Shown in pieces: positions 36,901-48,000 of a DNA stretch of 64,000 bases. The translations under genes and the position numbers were made by a program. The notes under the pieces were generated by a model that was given only the letters and a program-made list of their open reading frames with translations, ran no database searches and had not been told where the DNA came from. Position 1 is the first letter of the stretch. Every line of letters begins with the position of its first letter. Source of the DNA: Dipetalonema caudispina (taxonomy: Eukaryota > Nematoda > Chromadorea > Rhabditida > Onchocercidae); contig JABVXV010000045.1 in the NCBI GenBank assembly GCA_013365325.1, forward strand, positions 1-64,000, given 5' to 3'.

Positions 36901-38611
36901 CAATTTAGCGACCACAATAAAGAATTTGATGTAAATTTATTTTGGTATGTTTCAGGTATTGCTCAGTGAAGTATCCTGCAGCTTATCGAAATTGGAGGAC
37001 ACCACGTCGTTTTATTTTAACCGTAGCAATTATATGGCTGGTAATTTTGTTCATTAACTAGGGAATGTTATTGCAATGGTAGTTCGAATCAAATTTCAGA
37101 AATTATTAGAATTTTAAAATTATCTTTCACTGATAGCTTTAATGCAGATTAAAATAAATGGTTAAAATCAACTAGGGAATATGCAATTACAACTGATGAT
37201 GTGTTGATTTGTCTATACATTAATGATATTGGAAATATTCAATTATCATTTTTATGCAAAGAAAAAGGAGTAACGACTAGTTTACTTCCCTTGAAAGATT
37301 TTTTAAGTTAATTTTAAGAGCTTTTTTTCCGAGCTTTGCTAATGTTTTTAAATAGTTGATCATTGGATATTTTCGAGATTTTTTCACCACAGTTTTGTTT
37401 CTCCAATTGTTTAATGGCCAATTAAATTATCTCTACTACTGTCATCGTTTTACGCATGATGGAACAATAATCGATGCAAGAAGCGTAAATTCACGGCATT
37501 TCAGATTCCAACCATATTATTTGGCTTATCAATATTTGGCTATGATAAATTTACGGGTAAACGAATGTTGAAAGAAGATGAATGTTATGTGCAATTCATG
37601 ACGAATCCAATTTTAAACATGGGAATGTATATTTCATATTATTGGTCAACCTTGTTTGTTATGTTATATTTGTATTGGGGTATATATCGAGCTGCAAAGT
37701 TATTAGCTGCTAAAAGTGAACAGGTATGAGACGTTGATTTTTAAGTAAACAAAAATTTCAGCATAATTAATATCATTTCTTCTGATTCAAACTTTGGTTG
37801 CTTTTTGCTTTTTAATTTTTTTCCTTTTTTCTCTTGCTTTTTTCCCTCTTTACTTTTTTTGTTAAACGGAAGTATTTCCTGAATGATTGATTTGCATTAT
37901 GGCATGATATTTCAGAAAAACAAACGATTAGCAATATTAAATGAAATGAAAAAGCATACGAAGCAAGAAACTCCTTCCTTAACAGCTTGTAAAAGTAGTG
38001 AACAGGAAAGTCCACCGGAAACTTCATCTTCATCACACTCAAGGTCCCTTTTTATTCACTTATTTGAGTATCCACTAATCAGTATCATTGTCCGAAATCC
38101 AAAAGAAAAATATTATTACTATCCGGAATTTCTCAAGTAATATTTTGATTCATAATAAAGAATTATGTTATATCAAACACTAAATATCAAATGACCGCGT
38201 TGGATGGATAGATGGATTCTTTTATTCATCTCTTCTTGGGATGAATAATCAAATTTGCATGGCTCTTCATTTACAAACTTCTCTTATCCTTTTTCCCCTC
38301 ATTTCATGCATAATATTCCTTTCAAACTTTTCAATTCTCCACCAATGACCTTAAATTGCCTTTTATTGATTTTCGATAAGACTGTTAAATGGATGAAATG
38401 AAATTTGGTGTTAAATTCTATTTCTTTTCGCTTTTTTTGCCTTGCTAAGCAAAAAAAAAAATATTTACAAGAAGTAAGGCTTTTCAATGTCATTAAATAG
38501 GGATGAAATTTTTGGTTCAACAAGAAGGAAGTCCCCGACTAATGCTATTTCTCTTGCTTCCTTGGCCTCTGAAAAAAAATCCACTGTGGAAAGGAAAAAG
38601 CACACACACAA

Positions 38612-38643
<32 letters not shown>

Positions 38644-39995
38644 ACACATACACACCGATAGATAGATGTGGATGTAGATATACTTGTTTAAAGTTACGTG
38701 CATAAGTTCTTGAGTGAATTTCAAGAAAAAAGCCAAGGGCCAAGAAAAGTAATGAAATTTTAGTAAGGAAACAAGTAAAATCACTGAGAGAAGGGGAAGA
38801 AAGTAAGCTTTCGAATCTTTTTTTCTCCTTCAAAATGAGGGGACAAATCATTGGATTATAAAATTGCCAACTGGAAAACTGAAATTGTATCATTTATTCG
38901 TCTCGAAATTCGTTATGGAAGAGTTCAGTGCATAATTAAGTTAATAACAATTTACAACATCCATTATTACAATGACATGTATATATACATAAGATTTGTG
39001 TAACGTTTTAATGAAATACTAAGTTGTAAATGTATTAGACCAACAAATAATATCAATTTCTTAATATTGACAAATAAACCATAAATATTTTTCATTCCCA
39101 CACGGAACAATGAAAAAATTGTTGCTTGTCATCTAAAATTGTTAGCAATTTTGCCAGGCTTGATTATTATAGGAACTCAAGGGAATATACTTTGCATCAA
39201 TGTTATGCTTGGCTGTTGAAGTGATTCTCGAAATTTCAATTCAAACAATACCCTTCCTCATCGCATCTTCAAAAAGCGAAAAAAATGAATACTCTCATAA
39301 AGTTACAAGAAATTCCATCAAAATTTTCTTGTGGAAAAATTTCCTTTTTCCTTTTCCTTGTCTCAACTATTGAAAAATTGTAGGAAAAGCCAAATTTTTC
39401 CCATATAAATGAATGTTTCTATCAATTCTTGTAATAATTTATTATTATACATCGAAAGCGACGAGTATAAAGTAAATTGAAAGTTTCATACTTTTTATAC
39501 AAAACCAATCGAATTAAATGACTTATTCGGGCCTATTTATAAAAGAAAACAAATTGCAATTTATTTATATTAATCAAGAAAGCTATCAGCTCTCTTCCTT
39601 TCTTTCTTTTCTTTAATCTATTACTTCTAGCCATTTCATTTATTCCAAAACAATAATTTTTGTAAAAAGAAGACCATCAATCATCAAAAATTGCCAAAAT
39701 AGTGTTAAAGATTGGATAAAGCATATTGAGTTATATAGTAGCAAATTTCAAATTTATCGACCAGTATTAGCATTGTATTTAATTATAAATTAATTGCTGC
39801 ATATAAATGTTAATATTTTTACATTTATTATAAATTCACAAAATGTATTATCTGTCGAATTATTTCTGTACATATCTGAAAATTGCCTAAAATTATATCT
39901 TACAGAATTTCAGACTCATTCGTTTCTTTCTCTAATACTTTGTATATTTGAAATTGATTCTCACTTTACTCGTGACAAACTACTGAACACAGTGA

Positions 39996-40037
<42 letters not shown>

Positions 40038-41853
40038 TGCACATACACATACACAGATATGTAAATAGAGTTGCTTATGAAATGCTGCTTAATAATATTT
40101 ATAGAGAAGTGATATAGTAATTTGGAAAGGTTTCGTTTGCAATATAGCATTAAATGTATAAATTAAAATTGAAAGTTTAATATATTTTACAGTATTATCA
40201 AAGTATAGATTAAAAATTTCGCACCATTTGATAATTTAAATGTATATGTATGTATCATTTCAGAAATATAACAGCAAAGAATTCTAGACAACTTTCAATA
40301 GCTCCTAAAAAGCAATTTCTTCACCAAAGTAGTAATAATAACACCGTTCATTCGGCTGGAATAGCAACTACTAACACAAATACTACCGTTACTTCCAATA
40401 CCAATACTTCTACAGTACCATTAGTATCAAAGAGAAGGTTAGTATATGCATTAACATTTATTGAAATTACCTTGAATTGACATATAATGAAGATAGGATT
40501 AGTGATGAGATTATGCCTGCAAGAATTTTTACCTTAAAATTTTGAATAGTAAATGGTATTTCAATTGATGTGTTAGAGTATAATATTGCAGTATCAAGGT
40601 ATAAGGATAGGATGATGTTACAGTATCAAGGATATAAGGATAGTATGATGTTACAGTATCAAGGGTGAATCAAATAACAGTAGTGGATTTTCGATCAAAA
40701 GGCCGCTATCGTTCATTTCCAATTTGAGGAATGCTCAAGTAGATTGTATTAACGATGAAAATATGTCTAATGAAGAAAGAGTTGTGTGTCACTTGTAAGT
40801 TTTATCATTGCATATTTGTAAGTTTTTATTGGAATCTTCCACAACTGTAATGAAATTTTAAATTATCAAATAATAGTTCGCCTTTGTCAATAACAAATCT
40901 ATTATTATTACTAGTGAACTAAGCTCAAAAGTAAGCAGTGCTATGGAACGTGAAAGTACGGCACCTTGTGTATCACCGGAGATTTCGGATCCGGATGCGG
41001 AGCAACAAGCACCATCCAATGCTGCTCATCGCTTTCCCTTTATCGATATCGATAGCTTGACATCATTGGTTGGACATGATGACGTGTATGAGATACCACC
41101 CCGAATTGAGGTATATTTTTACTGATATAATCTATCGAACAAGTTTTAAAATTCGACCTTATTATAAGCATTTAACAACAGTTACGGTTAATTTTATTTT
41201 CATTATCTAAAAATAATCGTTTATCGTTTATCAAAAATATTTCTTGAATTTGAGGTTATCGAAGAACCGAAGCACATTTTGGCAACATCAGAAGAAGTAC
41301 GTCGACCACTGCTAACGACCGCTCAAGTTACGCCACGAAAGCATTCATTACAAGGCATTTACAATATAATTAACGTTGTACGTAAAAGAAGTTTGGGAAG
41401 ACTTAAAAAACAGCAATGCAGGAATGAATACAAGTCAAAATCTGAGAACCGTGCACGAAAGGTTAATTTTTGACTTATTCGAAAACTTTTGAAACAAAAA
41501 GGCAAAGAAGTTTTGATGTGATTGAAGTATTTGCTAAAGAACATTACGAACTGATAAAGAAACTAACCATTACTTGAATTCAGCGTAGAATGCAACTTTT
41601 CCAGGCATTACGTACAATAACATTTATCCTTGGGACATTTACAATACTTTGGACACCGTTTTACGTGCTGGCAACAGTGATGGGATTTTGTGATTCGTGT
41701 AAGAATTCGAAAGTATTCAACTTCTTCTATTCCATTAGCTATTTTCTATGCTATATGAATAGTCCAATTAATCCATTTTGCTATGCTATGGCTAATCAAC
41801 AATTCAAGAAAACACTTATACGTATTTTAAGTTGTGATTTCAAAAGATCATAG
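24951..41853 (+). CDS. gar-2: GAR-2-like G-protein-coupled acetylcholine receptor (class A, atypical muscarinic)
   Basis: Ten exons: 24951-25211, 36540-36694, 36956-37040, 37505-37723, 37916-38043 (or to 38136), 40264-40437, 40657-40794, 40915-41110, 41255-41461 and 41584-41853, giving 610 (or 641) aa. TM1 carries GNLAVLL (about 57-63). TM2 has SLAISD with the conserved Asp86 at the end of exon 1. TM3 has Cys114, the amine-binding Asp121 (LMVDY) and DRY at 138-140. The second extracellular loop has ECYVQF, as in muscarinic receptors. A 285-residue Ser/Thr/Asn-rich third intracellular loop follows, then TM6 ([10 protein letters not shown]) and TM7 with NPFCY at 584-588. TM6 lacks the Asn of canonical muscarinic receptors (WTPYN), which together with [14 protein letters not shown] points to the GAR-1/GAR-2 type rather than GAR-3. 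C. elegans GAR-2 is a Gi/o-type receptor in neurons that modulates acetylcholine release. The start was chosen as the first ATG in frame; an upstream exon is possible. Confidence 0.9.
26806..27030 (+). repeat. Left arm of a 225-bp inverted repeat
   Basis: Positions 26806-27030 are nearly identical to the reverse complement of about 40011-40241. The unique part (roughly 200 bases) has two mismatches, and the arm ends in a TG microsatellite matching the CA tract of the other arm. The arm starts at ATTTAAATTATCAAATGGTG. It lies in intron 1 of the GAR-2-like gene. No coding capacity or terminal repeats are visible. Confidence 0.93.
26990..27097. repeat. Compound TG/TA/GA microsatellite
   Basis: Interrupted TG repeats (with CATG and TATG units) run into (TA)n and then (GA)n. 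The first part is shared with the inverted-repeat arm; the TA and GA parts are not present at the right arm. Confidence 0.9.
31932..31956. repeat. (CT)n microsatellite
   Basis: About twelve CT units in intron 1 of the GAR-2-like gene. Confidence 0.9.
38601..38655. repeat. (CA)n microsatellite
   Basis: CA repeats interrupted by CAAA and CATA units in intron 5 of the GAR-2-like gene. Flanking sequence does not match the inverted-repeat arms, so it is independent of them. Confidence 0.9.
39996..40241 (-). repeat. Right arm of the 225-bp inverted repeat (plus CA tract)
   Basis: Reverse complement of 26806-27030. It begins in a CA tract (39996-40033) and ends at 40241, only 22 bases before exon 6 of the GAR-2-like gene (40264). 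The arm therefore covers most of the sequence just upstream of that 3' splice site, probably including the branch region. The junction with non-matching sequence is sharp at 40241/40242. Confidence 0.93.
40589..40664 (+). repeat. Tandem repeat triplicating a 3' splice site
   Basis: A 32/33-base unit beginning CAGTATCAAGG is present as two full copies (40589-40620 and 40621-40653) followed by a partial third (40654-40664). Each copy supplies an acceptor-like CAG before TATCAAGG. Only the third acceptor (exon start 40657) keeps the receptor frame open. The first leads to TAA after three codons and the second to TGA after about eight. Confidence 0.85.
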
Positions 41854-44800
41854 CGATAAATGATTGTTTCGATTTCATTTTTAATTTTTCTTACCTTTTA
41901 ATTTCTGAACTCTTAGGATTTTCCCAGATAAAGTTTTTGAAAATTTTAAGTTGTACCCAATTAATGGAAGATTTATCCCTTTTTATATAAATGATGCAAT
42001 CAATTTAGTCATCCGCCTACTTTGTCACCTAAGTAGCATTTTAAATGATTATCTTTCAAGTGATTATCGCTGATGAAAAGGTTTCGTTCGGAAAAAATAC
42101 ATTGCATTTTCATTTTTTCTTTATTTATAAAATTTACAAAAGCCAATGTGGTAGAGGTGCTTTCTACTTTTTTTTTCTTTTTTTTTCCATCTTTCTTGAT
42201 TGAATTACTGAAATGTATAACTGCTTGCTTCCTGTTCTTGTCAATAACTGTTGTTTCATTCTTTAGCCATATCACTTCAGACTAACTCTGAGAGGCCGTT
42301 AAAAGCTTAAACAAATAGGTAATGCTAACAGTGTCCAAGCAGGGGAAATAAGTCATATCAACTAAGTCAAAAATCCTATCTTAATTGAAATTTCTTTGAT
42401 TCTTTTGGAAGAACAAGAGAAAGGATAAGAGAATGAATGATTTGAACAATTCAGAAAGTTATAAATTAATTTGCATTCAATTCTATTTCGGGTATCATTT
42501 CCATTCCTAATTTACATTTTATAAAATGCACAAAACGAAATATGTCATCGTTTAAGTAATAAAAATTAAGCAATTAATGGCGCTTTGCCAATAATAACTT
42601 TTTCTATTTATTAGAGTAATTCGAGTGTGAAATTATTGAGATAAATTTTAAGCCTTAAATAAAATATCATTAGGAAAGGATTACGGATCGATTCAAAAAC
42701 TGAAATCATTTATCAAAAATGTTCCCTTCAGTTATTTTTATAATAACTGAAAGAAAAGCTACCGTACTATCAATGTGCTCATTTTTTCTGTGTTTTAACT
42801 TGTTGTTTGTGCTTTACAGTAGGTGTTGTATTTGCTACCAATGTTATGATCACAGTAATCACAAATAAATGCAACATTTCGAATTATATTAGCAAATTTC
42901 AGTAACTAAATATTTTATTAATTTCAAATACTTATTTCATTATCTATTACAAATTTGAATATATTCCACTTTTTTCTTTTCCAACAAAATTTGATTATAT
43001 ATCTGAAAGAATAAAACCAACTGGGAAGCATTAGAATAGGATTACTGAAGTATCGAAAATGGATCAAATCTGATAGCAGTAATAAGTGAGGATGAAATCT
43101 CCGAAGCTTAAAAAATGAAAATAACTGAAAAATAAATAAAATGCCTTTTGGGAAATATGTGAGAAAAAATATTGAGTTAGCTGAAGTATCAAAAAGTGAA
43201 ACCACAAGGGAAATGGGCCAGAAAATGAATTTAAGTTTTGCTTAGGCCTATTAGTGTAGAAATATTTTGAGTGAAAAAAAATCGTTAAATATAGGATTAA
43301 AATGATATCATCGCATTGCTTCGATGTGAGTAGATTGAAAAGCAAGCCAAGCCTTCTAAAACTTCACATTCACTAAGCGCAATTATCTCATCCATCATTC
43401 CTCCGATCATCGCTACCTGAGAAGGATGAATTGCAGGTAGCATTAGATTCATTTAATTCTCATAGGGAATATTATTGTGTGCAATGAATTTAAAATGATT
43501 TATCTATTCAGCAATTGAATCCTTCTCTTTCTCTTCTTTCTTCTCTTTCTCTATATTCTTTTCCTTCTTAATGATTGTTCGCCTTAATTTCAAAAATTTT
43601 TTGCAATGTCTTTAATTTCCCCCGAGTAAATGAATAAAAATTGGCATATTAGGCCGACTCCCGCAAGAAAAAAATCATTTGTATAAAGCGGTCTAATTTG
43701 TTAACTTCTAGAATTAAATTTATAATTATCAAGTGATAAAATAAGAGAAACAAAATGAAATTTCAAAATCCGAACATTAATTGGAATCCGAAACGAAAGG
43801 CTAAATCATTATAAGAAACAACGTATATTCAAGTTCAGTATGACTGGAAAATCAAGGAAATATCGGTCTCTTATTCCCTTCACTTTTACTGTGAAACATT
43901 TGCCTCGACTATTACTATAGTCCGCAGGTATTACTTCCAGTCTCACTCGCAGCTAAGGAAATTTTGTCAAGAAGAAATTTGAAAATATTTTTACTTATAC
44001 TAATACTATTAGTAGTAATAAAACAATATAACATGTTAGTTCTCCTTTTCATATCAATTCAAAAAATAGATGAGAAATTGTAAAAAATAAAATCAGATTA
44101 TTCGGTATCCGGTATAAGTGGCTAGCAGGAATTCCTGATATCGATGTAAACTTTATTACACTATATTTTTGACGTCTTTTTTAACGTCTAATCAAGAATG
44201 CTCAAAATAGTCGTTGATTAATTTTATTAATTTCAAGTTTCAAACCAACTTGTCCTCTGATAAGCCTATTCCATTGTGAAAAAAAAGCGAAAATATTTTG
44301 GGTAACTAAGTCAGATACATTTGAAAAAAAGTTTAATTGATGAATAATACACCGGATGAAATCAAAATTAGATAAGGCATGTCACTAAATAATAGATTAA
44401 ATATTTTTATACAAGAAAGTAGCACAAAGAATCGAGTATTATTGCTAATAGAAATTGCTTATCTTCCAGATTACTTGAAAGCATGGAAGAGGGTGGGAGT
44501 TAAAATCCTGAAAGCTCAAGAATTATTCTAATTTAGCTAGCTGATCGATCCGGAATTACAAGCATTTTATGCAAACATTAATTAATTGGCTCACTGTAAA
44601 ATTACATCTTCTAGGAACACAATTTGGATAAAAAATTCTAATTATAACGAAGTAACATTTTAAACAAATGGCACAGGAAGAATAAAAGCGAGATCTTGTC
44701 GAAAAATTATATCCGTTATGAAAATACAACTTAATTATGAATGAAAAATAGAGTCCGACAAAATGGTGATAAGCACTGATTAAAAAGTTCACCTGTGACC

Positions 44801-45090
44801 TTTCAGGCAATATCATTTATGTTGGACTTATTATCTAGGCTAAGAAGGATTACTTTGTTGTCCAACATTTTAGTACACTGCACTATACTTTAACCAGAAT
44901 TCATAATAATATCGACTTTGTAGTTATAATTTTATATCACTAATTGATAAAGCAAAGGAGCCTCAGAGAGTAGAACTTTAGATGTAATATTTTGTGTCAG
45001 GAAAGAAGTAGAAAACAATTGTACCATTGCACCGATTTATGGAAAGATTGACACATATATCACAGTTAAATGCATTAGAATCTTCTCTTC
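41854..45090. other. Convergent 3' intergenic region
   Basis: Lies between the 3' ends of the GAR-2-like gene (plus) and the ankyrin gene (minus). AATAAA hexamers on the plus strand occur near 42557 and 42656, some 700-800 bases after the stop. No exon, RNA gene or mobile element is recognised. Pyrimidine-rich stretches (43522-43570) and AT-rich DNA fill the rest. Confidence 0.5.
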
Positions 45091-48000
45091 TTAATGAGTA
45101 ATTTGCAAAGTATTGCTTCTCGTTGTAATACCATGTGAATTATTGGTTGATTTCAACGACCCCATATTCCGTTGTTGCAAAAAAAATTTGGCTTTCGGTT
45201 GTTGTGTTGGACTGCTTGGCAGTGATCCGAATCCTGAACTATCCGCTGAACCACTGGCACTTTTCAGGATATGCCTGTAGTGGATGTTCACAAATGCTGC
45301 ATACATCGATCAGGGCAATGGTTTAAAATTTGACCGTCGATAAAGCAATACATGATCAATTTGTTGGTCAACAGAAGTCAAGGAATACGGATCACGGCAA
45401 TTATCCAACGTTTTCCTAAAGGTGGATAAGAGAGACTAATGACTCAAGAATTTTTATTCAGGAAATGCACCAATTCAACATTCTGAACCGTACTATTATA
45501 TTTCGAATTTCTGAATCGGAAACAACGCTAAACGTTAACTTACGTGCAAGTAGTGGTAGAAAAGTAGGTGAGGAGAACTTCTTTACTTACTTTCATCTAA
45601 TCGCATTTTCCTAACTCCCATTAATTACGAAAGAGCATAATAAGACTATAAGATAACCTGATATGATCGTGTCCTGCAAGCTGGGCCACATCGGATGCAC
45701 AACGACCTAAATTATCACAAATCGACGGTTCGGCTCCGAACCTTAGCAAGAGCATAACTATATCACGTTGTCCGTTATTTGCCGCTATATTTAATGCTGT
45801 TGCACCCTGAAATATGAATTTGTGAAATTAGAAAGATTATGATTTAGAGAATAACTTATCAGGGGTTATCAGCTAGCAAATTAATGATAAGCTTTGGCCA
45901 TATTTCATCTGACATGTTTTCCAACCTTACTATGATAGGCAAGTTCAACATTTAACCTGATAATCGACAACATTTGGTGCCACTCCAATGGTTTCCAACA
46001 TATAGTGACAGATTTTATAATTAGATGCCCAAACGGCGATCATCAGTGGCGTACGACCGTCTTCATCACGTGCTTCGAATTCTGCCCCATACTTTCGAAC
46101 AATGGCAGCTAATTTAAGATCGTTCAACTGAAGAATGACTGAATACAGGTAAAATTCGGAGAAAAATGAAAGTAGAACTGATTTGGGCTAAGCTTTTCTA
46201 GTTGGGATCAAAATTTTCTAATATCTGAAAAAACTTTCTGAATTGAAAAAGAATAAGATTTTTTTGTTGGGACTTTTGAAAAAGTAACGCAACAAAAAAT
46301 CCCCGACAAAAAGTCAAAAATCAAGCTTCTTACTTTTGAAAACCATCGAAATATTACCTGTGCAACGATATGTGCACAACTTCGTCCATGTGAATCACGT
46401 GCCTTAGCTGAAGCACCATATTCCAGTAACGTAGTAACCATTGATGCATCACGCAAAACAAGCAACGTGTGGATTAATGGTACACCATCAAGATCCGGTT
46501 CATCTAGGTTTAGTTCTTCGCCGCTTTTTCGGAGATATTCCAAAAGGAATTTCAAAACCGGTTCGTTACGATTGACTGCTGCAGCACGAAGGGGTGATAA
46601 ACCGTCGTGTGATTGTAAATGGACAGGTGCGCCAGCATTCAACAATTCTTCCACTATCTGAAGATAAAAGATTAAAAGTACTTAGGATTAATATTAAAAG
46701 ACTACGGTTACTTAATAATCCTTGAAGACAATAGTTTTTGGCTTCTGATATGCATTATGCAGGGGATAAGCACCAAAGACAGCACCATATAAATGAACTA
46801 ATCTTTAGATTTGCTGAAAATTTACTCAAATAATGAGATTGCCACAAAATAATTGCTTTTAATCACTTATAAAACTTTCAATTCTGTCAATTATCTACCT
46901 GAACTGATGAACGTTGCCCAGCAATGAGCAATGGATGTACACCACGTGTATCAGTAGCTTGAGCAGTAGTTGAGGTAATTAAGGATTTGCATAATTGCAA
47001 GTCTGAATGTGCAACTGCGTAATGCAAAGCTACCGCACCATCATTATCCTGAATATTTAACATGTTTAAGAGTGAAGATAATCACCGTCAAGGAATGCTT
47101 GGCATTGCATACTTTTATTCAGAAAACGAGTAAGATAACCAAAAATCTTAACTGTTGTCAGGATTTTTCCGACTTGTTACTTTGATCTGGCTGATAAACC
47201 ATACCTTATGACCTTCATCAGCTCCTAAACTGACCAACAATTCGCAAACATCTAAGAAACCACTCATTGCAGCTATAATCAATGCTGTACGACCAAATTC
47301 ATCAATAGCATCAGTATCAGCACCACGTTCAATTAGTTGCTGACAAGTAATAAGATGACCTTGACTAGATGCAAGCATTAATGAAGTGCGTCCGTTTTGA
47401 TCCTGTTAAATTTACATGCTTACTTTTAATTCCTCTATGAATAATATGAACAGTTGAGCCATATAAGAATAAAGATGTTTATAAATATTTACCTGAGCGT
47501 CAATATTTTGAACGAAATCAATAATTGTAGGAAGATTTTTATCGCCATGATAAGCAGCAATATGTAAACAGTTCCGGCCATTCATATCTTCTACATTTAA
47601 ATTTGCTCCACCTATAATGCTTCTTTTAAATAAATGATAAATGATAAAAAATGGATGAATTGGATAAAAAAGGTAAACGAGCACGTTGGAATATTGCAAA
47701 TTAATTTCAGACTTAAAAGTGTGAAGAAATACTACTGAATATTGTTTTGAAATCAGAAAAGATTTACGATATATTCCGTTTATAAGCATAAAGTCATTTC
47801 TAGTAATATTTCTAAATATAAAAGTGTACCTTTTATAAGTACTGCAACGGTCTCATTATGGTCAAAAGTTTGAACACCTGATGAAAGTGCCAGATGGAGA
47901 GCTGTCGATCCATAATTATCCATAATCTGTGAAATTTCACTTGACAATTCAAAAACTACCAGTCATCATAATTTCTTCTTCTTTAATTTTCTATTATGCA

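Noticed and set aside
38465..38893. 142-codon open frame on the minus strand with CVCVCVCV
   Set aside because: It is a read-through of the CA microsatellite in a receptor intron; no domain or splice support.
42924..43345. Two overlapping minus-strand open frames of 93 codons
   Set aside because: Composition typical of AT-rich non-coding DNA (Phe/Ser/Tyr-rich), no splice context, in a convergent 3' region.
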